A stretch of DNA of 64,000 nt from Bradyrhizobium sp. MOS002. GTDB taxonomy: Bacteria; Pseudomonadota; Alphaproteobacteria; Rhizobiales; Xanthobacteraceae. The stretch's first letter is position 1. Each line of letters begins with the position of its first letter. The notes beneath the pieces are model-generated. The model saw nothing but the letters and a program-made list of their open reading frames with translations, searched no databases and was not told the DNA's origin. Location: contig NZ_PYFX01000010.1 in assembly GCF_003020115.1 (NCBI RefSeq), positions 124,001 through 188,000 on the forward strand, written 5' to 3'. This document shows, one piece after another, positions 1-9,602 of the stretch. The translations under genes were made by a program, and so were the position numbers.

Positions 1-444
1 AACCGTCGGCAGGATGCGGAAGCCGAAGCCGGTGCCGTAGAGATCGAGATAGCCGATCGGCTCGACGAAGTCGCGCGACAGCCCGACCTCCTCCTCGGCC
101 TCGCGCAGCGCCGCATCGAGCGGCGAGGAATCGGTCGCGTCGATCTTGCCGCCGGGAAAGGCGATCTGGCCGGCATGGTCGTTCAGATGCGCCGAGCGCT
201 GCGTCAGGAGGATGGTCGGCTCGGGATGATCGACCACCGCGATCAGGACCGCCGCCGGCCGCACCGGCTGCTCGCGCGCGATGATCTCGAGCATCTTGTC
301 GGTGCCGGGATCGCCCGAGGCCGGAATGATGTTGGGATCGTAGAGACCGGGCGGAACGTCGAAGCCGAGCCGAGCCGTGGAGCGGGCGAAGAAATCCGCC
401 GCACCGATCACGGCGGGATCGTTCCTGGAGATAGGCTTGTTCAA
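1..444 (-). CDS. NUDIX hydrolase, CoA pyrophosphatase type (C-terminus cut by window edge)
   Basis: Reading leftward from a TTG at 444 gives a protein with ILLTQRS, then HAGQIAFPGGK, then a NUDIX helix ending LREAEEEVGL. This is the combined UPF0035/NUDIX signature of enzymes that hydrolyse coenzyme A to phosphopantetheine and 3',5'-ADP. About 148 residues are visible and the frame is still open at base 1, so the C-terminus is missing. The TTG overlaps the TGA stop of the upstream DUF1285 gene (TTGA), which suggests translational coupling and decided the start; an upstream non-ATG start cannot be excluded. Family membership is firm; CoA as the actual substrate is inferred from the motif. Confidence 0.85.
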   Translation of the reverse strand, partial: MNKPISRNDPAVIGAADFFARSTARLGFDVPPGLYDPNIIPASGDPGTDKMLEIIAREQPVRPAAVLIAVVDHPEPTILLTQRSAHLNDHAGQIAFPGGKIDATDSSPLDAALREAEEEVGLSRDFVEPIGYLDLYGTGFGFRILPTV

Positions 445-1052
445 AGCGCGGCCCTCACCTGCTCCGCATCGGCCATGGCGAAGAATTCGCCGGCCGATTC
501 GACACCGAACATCGGCTGGCCATCGACCATCCGCTCCTCACCCATGTCAACCAGATCGTAATAGAGCGCGCGGGTGACCTTGGCCCAGAGCTCGGCGCGG
601 ACATGCAGATAGGGCGTCAGCCCGCCGTCCTTGGCCTGCTCGAAGCGCAGCCGGTGCGCCGCATCGCAGGTGACCCAGTCGTCGACATTGGTGCGGAAGC
701 GGAGCACGCGCCGGTTGTCCTCGCCGTCCTTCTGCATCTCGACCGCCATGAACGGCGCGTCGTCGACGCGAATGCCGACTTTCTCCACGGGCGTGACGAG
801 GAAATGCTTGTCGCCTTCACGCTTGAGGATGGTCGAGAACAGACGAACCAAGGCATGACGGCCGATTGGCGTCCCCAAGTAGAACCAAGTACCATCGGAG
901 GCGATTCGAATGTCGAGATCGCCGCAAAACGGCGGATTCCACAAATGCACCGGAGGCAGGCCCTTTTTGGCGCCTTCGGCATCGGCAGCAGTTTTGGCCG
1001 CGGCAGTCAGTCCTTCAAGACCGCGATCGACGCTCTGCCCTTGGTTCGCCAT
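441..1052 (-). CDS. DUF1285 family protein
   Basis: A 203-residue cytosolic protein starting MANQGQSVDRG. It contains the core of the DUF1285 family: PPVHLWNPPFCGDLDIRI near residue 35, then GTWFYLGTPIGRHALVRLFSTIL and the VEKVGIRVDDAPF stretch around residues 85-100. No signal peptide or membrane segment is visible. An in-frame ATG exists 13 codons upstream at 1091, but the ATG at 1052 fits the family's N-terminus better. It overlaps the downstream NUDIX gene, so the two are probably one transcript. The family has no established biochemical role; DUF1285 genes next to CoA-pyrophosphatase genes are common in alphaproteobacteria to my knowledge, but I infer no function from that. Confidence 0.8.
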   Translation of the reverse strand: MANQGQSVDRGLEGLTAAAKTAADAEGAKKGLPPVHLWNPPFCGDLDIRIASDGTWFYLGTPIGRHALVRLFSTILKREGDKHFLVTPVEKVGIRVDDAPFMAVEMQKDGEDNRRVLRFRTNVDDWVTCDAAHRLRFEQAKDGGLTPYLHVRAELWAKVTRALYYDLVDMGEERMVDGQPMFGVESAGEFFAMADAEQVRAAL

Positions 1053-1328
1053 GGTTTGCCCTGACTTTGTCATTTGGCACGATCGGTGCAAGCCTGAATT
1101 GTAAGTCTACGTTGTATGCCGGTGCACGGTTCCACCCCGGATTCCTCCGGTGTGGAGGTCGCCACTTCGTGATGCCCTACATATCCCTAAGCCGATAAGG
1201 TGGGGATAGGTTAATTCAACGAATACATGGCCTTCCTGCAAGTCTAGCATAGGGCCCACGTCTTGAGTTGAGGACGTGATGACATGACGACGCAAGCGAG
1301 CCGCATGGCAGGCTGAAGGAGCTAACGG

Positions 1329-2327
1329 ATGGCGGAGAGTGTCGAGAAGCTCGAAGACGGAGTAGTCCGTTCGGCGGAGCAGGTGTCGAGCCAGATTCGC
1401 GCGGCAAAGGATGCGATCGCGTCCGTCATCTTCGGCCAGGACCGCGTGATCGAGAACACGCTGGTCACCATCCTCTCCGGCGGCCATGCGTTGTTGATCG
1501 GCGTCCCCGGCCTCGCCAAGACCAAGCTGGTCGAGACGCTCGGCATCACGCTCGGCCTCGATGCCAAGCGCATCCAGTTCACCCCCGACCTGATGCCGTC
1601 GGACATTCTCGGCGCCGAGGTGCTCGACGAGAGCACTAGCGGCAAGCGTGCCTTCCGCTTCATCTCCGGCCCCGTGTTCGCGCAACTGCTGATGGCCGAC
1701 GAGATCAACCGCGCCAGCCCGCGCACGCAGTCGGCGCTGCTGCAGGCGATGCAGGAGCAGCACATCACCGTTGCCGGCGCGCGTCACGATCTGCCGAAGC
1801 CGTTCCACGTGCTCGCCACGCAAAACCCGCTGGAGCAGGAAGGCACCTATCCGCTGCCGGAAGCCCAGCTCGACCGTTTCCTGATGGAGATCGACGTCGA
1901 CTATCCCGACCGCGACGCCGAGCGCCGCATCCTGTTCGAGACCACCGGCGCCGACGAGACGCTGGCAAAGGGCGCGATGACACCTGACGCACTCATCACC
2001 GCGCAGCGACTGATCCGGCGGCTGCCGGTCGGCGATTCCGTGGTCGAGGCGATCCTGTCGCTGGTGCGCTCGGCCCGTCCGGGTCCGGACGGCGGCGACA
2101 CCAGCAAGTTCATCGCCTGGGGACCGGGTCCGCGCGCCAGCCAATCGCTGATGCTCGCGGTGCGCGCACGCGCGCTGATCGACGGCCGCCTCGCGCCCTC
2201 GATCGACGACGTGCTCGACCTCGCCGAGCCCGTGCTGAAGCACCGCATGGCGCTGACATTCCAGGCGCGCGCCGAAGGCCGCACGATTCCGGACGTGATC
2301 CGGCAATTGAAGACACGGATCGGTTGA
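1329..2327 (+). CDS. MoxR-family AAA+ ATPase
   Basis: A 332-residue ATPase. The Walker A region reads GVPGLAKTK (about residue 58), the form typical of MoxR proteins, and Walker B reads LLMADEINRA (about residue 120) followed by SALLQAMQE. The ATG at 1329 is preceded by an AAGGAG ribosome site. MoxR proteins are chaperone-like ATPases that usually act with VWA-domain partners in maturing or regulating enzyme complexes. It is the first gene of a tight four-gene plus-strand operon: its TGA overlaps the ATG of the DUF58 gene, followed by the BatA/DUF4159 and VWA-like genes. The client of this system cannot be told from the sequence. Confidence 0.93.
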   Translation: MAESVEKLEDGVVRSAEQVSSQIRAAKDAIASVIFGQDRVIENTLVTILSGGHALLIGVPGLAKTKLVETLGITLGLDAKRIQFTPDLMPSDILGAEVLDESTSGKRAFRFISGPVFAQLLMADEINRASPRTQSALLQAMQEQHITVAGARHDLPKPFHVLATQNPLEQEGTYPLPEAQLDRFLMEIDVDYPDRDAERRILFETTGADETLAKGAMTPDALITAQRLIRRLPVGDSVVEAILSLVRSARPGPDGGDTSKFIAWGPGPRASQSLMLAVRARALIDGRLAPSIDDVLDLAEPVLKHRMALTFQARAEGRTIPDVIRQLKTRIG

Positions 2328-3271
2328 TGGCCGCGGAGAACGGGCAGGCAGCAAAGGAGATCATCGCGATCCGACGTGCCGATGGCGAAAGCCGTACGCT
2401 CGCCGCTTCGCTGCCGCGCCTGGTGCTCGAGGCCCGCCGTATCGCCGCCAACGTCATCCACGGCCTGCACGGCCGCCGTCGCGCCGGCTCCGGCGAAAAT
2501 TTCTGGCAATACCGCCGCTTCGTCTCCGGCGAGCCGTCGCAGAACGTCGACTGGCGGCGCTCGGCACGCGACGATCTTCTCTATGTCCGCGAGCTCGAAT
2601 GGGAAGCCTCGCACACGGTCTGGATCTGGCCCGACCGCTCGCCGTCGATGGCGTTCGCGTCAAAGCAGGCGCGCGAATCCAAGCTCGAGCGGACGCTGAT
2701 CGTCGCCTTCGCGCTGGCCGAGCTGCTCGTCTCCGGCGGCGAACGCGTCGGCATTCCCGGGCTGATGCCACCGACCGCGAGCCGCAGCGTCATCGACAAG
2801 ATGGCGCAGGCGATGCTGCATGACGATGCCGACCGCTTGAGCCTGCCGCCGTCCTTCGTGCCCGCGGCGCTGGCCGAGACGATCGTGCTGTCGGACTTCT
2901 GGTCGCCGATCTCCGAGATCAGGACCACGCTCGCCGGCCTGTCCGGCTCCGGTGCGCATGGCACGCTGGTGCAAATCGTCGATCCCGCCGAGGAATCATT
3001 CCCCTATTCCGGCCGCGTCGAGTTCGTCGAGCCCGAAGGGTTCGGCGTGATCACCGCCGGCCGCGCCGAGAGCTGGGCGCAGGATTACACCGCGCGGCTC
3101 GCGCTGCACCGCGACCAGATCCGCGCCGAGACCAACAAGCTCGACTGGCTGTTCACGACGCACTCCACCGACCGCTCGGCCGCAGAGTTGCTGTTGTTCC
3201 TGCATGCCGGCATGCAGGTGAGCAAGTCGGGCGCCCGCACGACGACCATCAAGGCGGGGCCGGCAGCATGA
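2327..3271 (+). CDS. DUF58 domain protein of the MoxR operon
   Basis: A 314-residue protein starting MAAENGQAAKE at an ATG overlapping the moxR stop (TGATG); a TTG one codon upstream is possible but unnecessary. The DUF58 core, GENFWQYRRFVSGEPSQNVD then WRRSARDDLLYVRELEWE, lies around residues 55-95 and contains the diagnostic D-W-R-x-x-A-R pattern. The segment around residues 95-225 continues the VWA-like fold of these proteins. DUF58 proteins almost always sit directly after moxR and are thought to act with the ATPase. No signal peptide is seen, so it is probably cytosolic or peripheral. Confidence 0.9.
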   Translation: MAAENGQAAKEIIAIRRADGESRTLAASLPRLVLEARRIAANVIHGLHGRRRAGSGENFWQYRRFVSGEPSQNVDWRRSARDDLLYVRELEWEASHTVWIWPDRSPSMAFASKQARESKLERTLIVAFALAELLVSGGERVGIPGLMPPTASRSVIDKMAQAMLHDDADRLSLPPSFVPAALAETIVLSDFWSPISEIRTTLAGLSGSGAHGTLVQIVDPAEESFPYSGRVEFVEPEGFGVITAGRAESWAQDYTARLALHRDQIRAETNKLDWLFTTHSTDRSAAELLLFLHAGMQVSKSGARTTTIKAGPAA

Positions 3272-6081
3272 TGGGACTGCCGCTCGCCTTCACCGAACCG
3301 CTGCTCCTGATCGGCCTCGTCAGCCTGCCGGTGCTGTGGTGGCTGTTGCGGGTGATGCCGCCGCGACCGCGCCGCGTCGAGTTTCCGCCGACGCGCCTGT
3401 TGTTCGACATCGCACCACGCGAAGAGACGCCGTCGCGGACGCCGTGGTGGCTGACCGCATTGCGGCTGCTGGCTGCGGCGCTGGTCATTTTCGCCGCCGC
3501 CGGCCCGATCTGGAATCCGCAAACAGGCGCGGCCGCCAGCAAGGCGCCGCTGATGATCATGTTCGACGACGGCTGGAGCGCGGCATCGAACTGGGACATC
3601 CGGATCAGGGCCGCCGACGAGTTGATCGCCAGTGCCGAGAACGACCGCCGCGCGATTGCGCTGGTGCCGTTGTCCGAGCCGAACCGCGATATCACATTGA
3701 TGCCGGCGGGTGCCGCGCGCGTCGCGCTGCGGCAGCTGACGCCAAAGCCGTATTCGATCGAGCGCGTCGAGACCCTGACCGCGATCGATCGCTTCCTGAA
3801 AGCAACCGGCGACTGCGAGATCGCATGGCTCTCCGACAGCATCGACACCGGTCGCGGCGAGGAATTCGTGGCTGGCCTCGGCAAGACCATCGGCGATCGC
3901 AGCCTGACCGTGTTCGAAGGCGGCACCTCCTCAGCCCTAGCCCTGGTCGCGGCCGAGAACGCCGCAGCCAGGATGACGGTGAAGGTGCTGCGCACCGACA
4001 GCGGCATCGCCATCGGCACCGTGCGCGCGCTGGACCAGAAGGCCTCGCCGATCGGCGAGGCGCGTTATTCGTTCGGCCCGCAGGACAAGGAAGCCGAAGC
4101 GTCGTTCGATCTGCCGGTCGAACTGCGCAACGACATCACCCGGCTGGAAATTGCCGGTGAACGCTCCGCCGGCGCAGTGCAGCTGCTCGACAAGCGCTGG
4201 CGCCGCCGCGCCATCGGCATCGTCTCGGGCTCCAGCAGCGAGACCGCGCAGCCGCTGCTGGCGCCGACCTTCTATCTCACCCGCGCGCTGGCGCCGTTCG
4301 CCGACGTGCGGCTTGCCGACAAGGGCTCGCCGCAGCAGGGCATCACGCAGTTCCTCGACCAGAAGCTGCCGATGATCATCCTTGCCGATGTCGGCACCAT
4401 CGCCCCTGAAATCCGCGAGCGTCTCAATGCCTGGATCGACCAGGGCGGCGTGCTGGTGCGGTTCGCCGGTCCGCGGCTGGCGCAGGCCGAGGACGATCTC
4501 GTTCCGGTCAAGCTGCGCAAGGGCGGCCGCACGCTCGGCGGCAGCCTGACCTGGGAAAAGCCGCAACATCTGGCCTCCTTTGCCGCCGACGGTCCGTTTG
4601 CCGGCGTCGTGGTCCCCAAGGACGTCACCATCAGCCGCCAGGTGCTGGCCGAGCCCGATGCCGTGCTCGCCACCAAGAGCTGGGCGTCGCTGGAAGACGG
4701 CACGCCGCTGGTAACAGGCGAGCATCGCGGCAAGGGCGTGGTCAGCCTGTTCCACGTCAGCGCCGACATGCGCTGGTCGGATCTGCCGATGTCGGGCACC
4801 TTCGTCGAAATCCTGCGGCGCGTCGTCGACATGTCCGGCTATACCGCCAAGCCGGGCGCAGGCGTTGCCACTGAAGCGACCGCCGAGACGGTGGCGCCGC
4901 TGCATATCCTCGACGGCTTCGGCGCCTTCGGTCCGCCGCCGGCTGCCGCAAAGCCGCTGCCCGCGGATTATCGCGACCGCGCCACACCCGATCATCCGCC
5001 GGGCTTCTATGGCCCGGCAGAAGGACCGCTCGCCGTGAACACGCTTGCCAGCGCCGACCGTATCGCAGCCCTGAACACCGCGAGCCTTCGCGCCCGGCGC
5101 GCCACCTACACCAATGCCGAGCCGCAGGACTTGCGCGGCTGGCTGCTGTCGACGGCGCTCGCGCTGTTCCTGATCGACGCCATCATCGTCGCGGTGCTCG
5201 GCGGCGGTCTTGCCGCGCTGCTGCGCCGCCGCGCCGCGCCCGCGATGATCGTCGTCGGACTGGTTCTCGCAGGCCTCGCTGCGCTCGCGCCGACGCCGTC
5301 GCACGCGGACAGCGCGTCCGACGAGTTCGCGATGAAGGCGGTGTCGCAGACCCGCCTCGCCTATGTCGTGACCGGCAATGCCGACGTCGATTCCATCGTC
5401 AGGGCCGGGCTATCAGGACTGACGCTGTTCCTGGCGCAGCGCACCGCGCTCGAGGCCGGCGATCCCGTCGGCATCGATCCGGCGCGCGACGAACTCGCCT
5501 TCTTCCCGCTGATCTACTGGCCGATCGTGCCGGGCGCGCCCAAGCCGTCGCGGGACGCCATCAACAAGATCGACGCCTACATGAAACAGGGCGGCACCGT
5601 GCTGTTCGACACCCGCGACGCGGTCGAAGCGCCGCCCGGCGCGAACGGCGCCGCGCAGACCCCCGCCATGCAGACGCTCCGCGAGATCCTGTCCTCGCTG
5701 GACGTGCCCGAGCTGGAGCCGGTGCCGCGCGAGCACGTGCTGACCAAGACCTTCTATCTCCTGCGCGACTTCCCCGGCCGCTTCAGCACCGGCCAGACCT
5801 GGGTCGAGACCTTGCCGCGCGAAGACGACGAGGACAGCGCGCAGCGGCCGGCACGCGGCGGTGACGGCGTCTCGCCGATCATCATCACCTCGAACGACCT
5901 TGCCGGCGCCTGGGCCGTGCGGCCCGACGGCCAGGCCATGCTGCCGGTGACCGGCGGCGACCCCCGCCAGCGCGAATTCGCCTACCGCGCCGGCGCCAAC
6001 ATCGTGATGTACACGCTGACCGGCAACTACAAGGCCGACCAGGTGCACGCACCGGCCCTGATCGAACGGCTGGGGCAATAG
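3268..6081 (+). CDS. BatA-like / DUF4159 membrane protein
   Basis: A 937-residue protein whose ATG overlaps the DUF58 stop (ATGA). The N-terminus has two hydrophobic segments (about residues 10-27 and 66-85) around the BatA/aerotolerance motif PRRVEFPPTRLLFDI. A long periplasmic-looking middle follows. A membrane pair lies near residues 630-655 and 665-680, and the C-terminal ~250 residues are a DUF4159 domain (TRLAYVVTGNADVDSIVRAG, then FFPLIYWPI and DAYMKQGGTVLFDTRD). The C-terminal domain looks like a Rossmann-type module exposed to the periplasm. This is the standard third gene of alphaproteobacterial moxR operons. Its role is unknown beyond a presumed envelope partner of the MoxR ATPase. 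Confidence 0.88.
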   Translation: MMGLPLAFTEPLLLIGLVSLPVLWWLLRVMPPRPRRVEFPPTRLLFDIAPREETPSRTPWWLTALRLLAAALVIFAAAGPIWNPQTGAAASKAPLMIMFDDGWSAASNWDIRIRAADELIASAENDRRAIALVPLSEPNRDITLMPAGAARVALRQLTPKPYSIERVETLTAIDRFLKATGDCEIAWLSDSIDTGRGEEFVAGLGKTIGDRSLTVFEGGTSSALALVAAENAAARMTVKVLRTDSGIAIGTVRALDQKASPIGEARYSFGPQDKEAEASFDLPVELRNDITRLEIAGERSAGAVQLLDKRWRRRAIGIVSGSSSETAQPLLAPTFYLTRALAPFADVRLADKGSPQQGITQFLDQKLPMIILADVGTIAPEIRERLNAWIDQGGVLVRFAGPRLAQAEDDLVPVKLRKGGRTLGGSLTWEKPQHLASFAADGPFAGVVVPKDVTISRQVLAEPDAVLATKSWASLEDGTPLVTGEHRGKGVVSLFHVSADMRWSDLPMSGTFVEILRRVVDMSGYTAKPGAGVATEATAETVAPLHILDGFGAFGPPPAAAKPLPADYRDRATPDHPPGFYGPAEGPLAVNTLASADRIAALNTASLRARRATYTNAEPQDLRGWLLSTALALFLIDAIIVAVLGGGLAALLRRRAAPAMIVVGLVLAGLAALAPTPSHADSASDEFAMKAVSQTRLAYVVTGNADVDSIVRAGLSGLTLFLAQRTALEAGDPVGIDPARDELAFFPLIYWPIVPGAPKPSRDAINKIDAYMKQGGTVLFDTRDAVEAPPGANGAAQTPAMQTLREILSSLDVPELEPVPREHVLTKTFYLLRDFPGRFSTGQTWVETLPREDDEDSAQRPARGGDGVSPIIITSNDLAGAWAVRPDGQAMLPVTGGDPRQREFAYRAGANIVMYTLTGNYKADQVHAPALIERLGQ

Positions 6082-6088
6082 GATCGAT

Positions 6089-8152
6089 ATGAATTACGGC
6101 ATTGCATTCACGCCGCTGGTTCCCACGATCGTCCTGTGGCTCGCGCTGGCCGCGATCGTCGTCATCGCGCTCGTGCTGCTGCTGGCGCGGGCGCGCGGCG
6201 CTGCCGTGCGCGTGGCCGCGCTGGCGCTGTTCCTGCTGGCGCTCGCCAATCCCTCCTTCACCCGCGAGGACCGCGATCCCCTCACCTCGGTCGCCGCCAT
6301 CGTGGTCGACAAGAGCCCGAGCCAGAATTTCGGCAACCGCAATCGCGAGGCCGCTCAGGCGCAGGAAGCGCTGGTCGACAGCCTGAAGAAGATCAAGGGG
6401 CTCGAGGTTCGTGTCGTCGATGCCGGACAGGCCGACGGCGAGACCGACGGCACCAAGCTGTTCGGCGCGTTGGCCTCGGCCTTGTCCGACGTGCCGGTCG
6501 ACCGCGTCGCCGGTGCGTTCCTGATCACCGACGGCCGCGTCCACGACATTCCGGCCAACGCCGCCGGGCTCGGCTTCCAGGCGCCGGTGCACGCGCTGAT
6601 CACGGGGCAGAAGGACGAGCGCGACCGCCGTATCGCGGTCATCGCCGCGCCGCGCTTCGGCATCGTCGGACAGCCCCAGACCATCACCTACCGCCTCGAC
6701 GACCAGGGCGTCAGCGGCGAGCGCGCCAAGGTCACGGTCCGCAGAGACGGCGAGGTCATCAACGAGCGCACGCTTTCGAGCGGCCAGAGCGCAAGCGTCG
6801 ACGTCGACATCAAGCATTCCGGGCCGAACATCGTCGAGATCGAGGCCTCGCCGCTCGAGCGAGAATTGACGCCGGTGAACAACCGCGCCGTCGTCGCCAT
6901 CGACGGTGTGCGCGACAAGCTGCGCGTGCTGCTGGTCTCCGGCGAGCCGCATTCCGGCGAGCGCACCTGGCGCAACCTGCTCAAGTCCGATGCCAGCGTC
7001 GATCTGGTCCACTTCACCATTCTGCGGCCGCCGGAGAAGCAGGACGGCACGCCGATCAACGAATTGTCGCTGATCGCGTTTCCGACCCGCGAGCTGTTCC
7101 AGCAGAAGATCAACGAATTCCAGCTGATCATCTTCGACCGCTATGCCCGCCAGGGCGTGCTGCCGATCGCTTATTTCGACAACATCGCCCGCTACGTGCG
7201 TTCCGGCGGCGCGGTGCTGGTCTCGGCCGGCCCCGACTACGCTTCCAACACCAGCATCTGGCGCACGCCGCTGGATTCGGTGCTGCCGGCCGAACCGGTC
7301 GGGGTGACGGAAAAGCCGTTCTACGCGCATCTGTCCGACGTCGGCAAACGCCATCCCGTCACGCGCGGCCTCGAGGGCTCGGCCTCCGAGCCGCCGCGCT
7401 GGAGCCGGTTCTTCCGCACCGTCGACACCCGCAATGCAGTCAACCCGCCCGTCATGACGGGCGTCGACGGCAAGCCGCTGCTGTTCCTGTCGCGTTTCGG
7501 CGAGGGCCGCGTCGCGCTGCTGCTCTCCGACCACATCTGGCTGTGGGCACGCGGCTATGAAGGCGGCGGCCCGCATCTCGACCTGTTGCGGCGGATGTCG
7601 CACTGGCTGATGAAGCAGCCTGATCTGGACGAGGAAGCGTTGCGCCTGCAGGTGCAGGGCAAGAATCTCGTAGTGGTGCGCCAGACCATGGCGGACAGCG
7701 TTCAGCCGGTGAGCGTGACCTCGCCGTCGGGCGTGTCGCGTGACCTGACACTTGCAGCCGGCGATCCCGGCGAATGGCGCGCCAGCCTGCCGGCGAGCGA
7801 GCTCGGCCTGTGGCAGGCCACCGACGGCACGCTGAAGGCGCTGATCAATGTCGGCCCGACCAATCCGAAGGAGTTTTCGGAAGTCACCTCCACCACCGAC
7901 ACGTTGAAGCCGCTGACCCAGGCGACCGGCGGTGACGCCGTGCGCGTGGTCGACGGCGCCAGCGTCGAGCTGCCGCGCATCCTGCCGGTCCGCTCGGCGA
8001 GCGTCTTCCATGGTGACGGCTGGATGGGCGTGCGGATGCGCGACGCCAGCGTGGTGAAGGGCGTCGGCGTGCTGCCGATCTTTGCCGGCCTGATCGGGCT
8101 CCTGCTCCTGCTCGGCGCGTTTGCCGCGACGTGGGTCCGTGAAGGGCGCTAG
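6089..8152 (+). CDS. Large membrane protein with VWA-like MIDAS motif, last gene of the moxR operon
   Basis: A 687-residue protein 7 bp after the DUF4159 gene. Two membrane helices (about residues 13-33 and 40-53) are followed by AAIVVDKSPSQNF, in which D74-x-S-x-S has the pattern of a metal-ion-dependent adhesion site. Further on, FLITDGRVHD has the VWA strand/loop form. A middle region (VLLVSGEPHSGERTWRNLL, then VRSGGAVLVSAGPDYASN) resembles a class I glutamine-amidotransferase fold without an obvious catalytic Cys. A C-terminal helix (PIFAGLIGLLLLLGAF) precedes a short basic tail. It ends the operon; the next gene is about 300 bp away. It is probably the VWA partner of MoxR, on motif and context. 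Confidence 0.82.
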   Translation: MNYGIAFTPLVPTIVLWLALAAIVVIALVLLLARARGAAVRVAALALFLLALANPSFTREDRDPLTSVAAIVVDKSPSQNFGNRNREAAQAQEALVDSLKKIKGLEVRVVDAGQADGETDGTKLFGALASALSDVPVDRVAGAFLITDGRVHDIPANAAGLGFQAPVHALITGQKDERDRRIAVIAAPRFGIVGQPQTITYRLDDQGVSGERAKVTVRRDGEVINERTLSSGQSASVDVDIKHSGPNIVEIEASPLERELTPVNNRAVVAIDGVRDKLRVLLVSGEPHSGERTWRNLLKSDASVDLVHFTILRPPEKQDGTPINELSLIAFPTRELFQQKINEFQLIIFDRYARQGVLPIAYFDNIARYVRSGGAVLVSAGPDYASNTSIWRTPLDSVLPAEPVGVTEKPFYAHLSDVGKRHPVTRGLEGSASEPPRWSRFFRTVDTRNAVNPPVMTGVDGKPLLFLSRFGEGRVALLLSDHIWLWARGYEGGGPHLDLLRRMSHWLMKQPDLDEEALRLQVQGKNLVVVRQTMADSVQPVSVTSPSGVSRDLTLAAGDPGEWRASLPASELGLWQATDGTLKALINVGPTNPKEFSEVTSTTDTLKPLTQATGGDAVRVVDGASVELPRILPVRSASVFHGDGWMGVRMRDASVVKGVGVLPIFAGLIGLLLLLGAFAATWVREGR

Positions 8153-8459
8153 GCGGCTTACGCGCCAGCATGACCGAGCTTACGCGCCTCCCTTCGCTTC
8201 CGTGAGTCGGATAAGTCCCATCGTCACTTCTTCGCCGGAAGCTCCATAGCGCCTTCCCCCCGAACTTGGTCGAATGTAGCGCGTTGGGAATCTGGAGGCG
8301 GTTCTTTCTCGGCCGCTGGCAGAGGTCTCCCTGTCCAGGCATCGCACCCCGCGGACAAGAGCAGTTCTGGACGCAGCCTTCGCAGCACCCAAACGGCGCG
8401 AGCGCTCAGTGAGCGCATCGCGTTCAAGAACCAGCCGATTCAAGCGGAGTTCCTCGACC
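8153..8459. other. Intergenic gap with no convincing gene
   Basis: This 307-bp stretch between the moxR operon and the hydrolase holds two short minus-strand open frames (about 93 and 67 codons, near 8180-8461 and 8224-8427). Neither has a recognisable motif, a good ribosome site or protein-like composition throughout, so I do not call them. The 11-base string GCTTACGCGCC occurs twice within 40 bp at the left end. Promoter elements for the hydrolase gene presumably lie here, but none was recognisable. Confidence 0.4.
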
Positions 8460-9506
8460 ATGACAGACCCACTTCATCCGATCAGTTCTGGAGCCGAACT
8501 AACGCTCGATCAGCGCACGTTCAGCTCGCCTCGTCAGACGACGCGCTACATCGAGTGCGGGCCGGCCGACGGACCGTTGATGATCTTCGTCCATGGCTGG
8601 CCGAGCATCAGTTTGATGTGGCGCGCGCAGATGGAAGCGTTTGCCGCCGACGGTTGGCACTGCGTCGCTCCCGATCTGCGCGGCTACGGCGACTCTTCCA
8701 CGCCTGCAGCCAACGACGCCTATACCATCGAGGAAATCGTGACGGACATGGCCGAACTCCATGATCACCTCGGTGGCAAGCCTGCGATCTGGGTCGGCCA
8801 CGACTGGGGTTGTGTTGTGGTCGGTGAGTTGGTCGCGCATCAGCCAAAGCGCAGCCGCGGAGTCGTGCTGACCTCGCTGGCGTATCAACCCGACGGGCAC
8901 GCCTTGCGCACAGTCGTCCCGCTGGTCGACCGAACGATTTATCCGGTTGACCAATATCCGGATGGCCAATGGGATTACTACCGTTACTACACCACGCACT
9001 TCGAGGCGGCAGTCGCCGACCTCGATGCAGACCTGGCAGCATCGCTGGCGTCGATCTTTCGGCCAGGCAACCCCGCCGGCATCGACAAGGTTTCGCCGAA
9101 TGCGATGGTCACGCGCAATGGAGGGCGCTTTGGCGCCGCGCACCGCGCCCCGCCGACTGAGCCTGATCCGGCTCTCTGGCCGCCGGCAGACTTCGACATG
9201 CTGGTGCAGACGTTTAGGGCTCACGGCTTCCGCCCATCCTGCGCATGGTACCTGAACGACGACGCCAACATCGCCTATGCGCGCAAGGCACCCAGTGGCG
9301 GCCGCCTGTCGCAGCCGGTGCTGTTCGTTAACGGCAACTTTGATCAGATCTGCAGCATCATCGGAAATCGCCAAGGTGACCCGATGCGCGCGGCCTGCCC
9401 GGACTTGACGGTGACAAGCATGCCCGCCGGCCATTGGCTGCCGCTGGAACGCAAGGCGGAACACATCGAAGCCATCCGCACCTGGCTCCAGAGCAAAAAG
9501 CTCTGA
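8460..9506 (+). CDS. Alpha/beta-fold hydrolase, epoxide-hydrolase-like
   Basis: A 348-residue soluble hydrolase. The oxyanion motif HGWPSISLMW lies at about residue 41. The nucleophile elbow GHDWGC (aspartate at about residue 112) indicates an Asp nucleophile, as in epoxide hydrolases and haloalkane dehalogenases. An acid candidate, NGNFDQIC, lies near residue 293 and the catalytic histidine in PAGHWLPLERKAEH near residue 325. The start is the ATG at 8460; an in-frame ATG at 8409 would add 17 residues with no family character. The gene stands alone on the plus strand. The substrate is unknown, and epoxide hydrolase is preferred over dehalogenase because of the HGWP motif and overall length. 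Confidence 0.87.
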   Translation: MTDPLHPISSGAELTLDQRTFSSPRQTTRYIECGPADGPLMIFVHGWPSISLMWRAQMEAFAADGWHCVAPDLRGYGDSSTPAANDAYTIEEIVTDMAELHDHLGGKPAIWVGHDWGCVVVGELVAHQPKRSRGVVLTSLAYQPDGHALRTVVPLVDRTIYPVDQYPDGQWDYYRYYTTHFEAAVADLDADLAASLASIFRPGNPAGIDKVSPNAMVTRNGGRFGAAHRAPPTEPDPALWPPADFDMLVQTFRAHGFRPSCAWYLNDDANIAYARKAPSGGRLSQPVLFVNGNFDQICSIIGNRQGDPMRAACPDLTVTSMPAGHWLPLERKAEHIEAIRTWLQSKKL

Positions 9507-9602
9507 AGCCGTAGGCTTTCAGTTGCCCGCACAACACATCGAGGAGCCGGCTCGCGCGGGTCGGCTCGACAGCGGTTGACATCCAGTAACCGATCGGGCG
9601 AT

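Noticed and set aside
3937..5304. Long minus-strand open frame (455 codons) inside the DUF4159 gene
   Set aside because: Very Arg/Gln/His-rich, low-complexity composition typical of an antisense shadow in GC-rich coding DNA; the plus-strand gene is strongly supported.
5885..8011. 708-codon minus-strand open frame
   Set aside because: Antisense shadow of the DUF4159 and VWA-like genes with no domain or ribosome site.
8180..8461. Possible small minus-strand gene between the moxR operon and the hydrolase
   Set aside because: Its first ~30 residues look helical, but the remainder is Arg/Ser/Gly noise; no family or strong ribosome site supports it.
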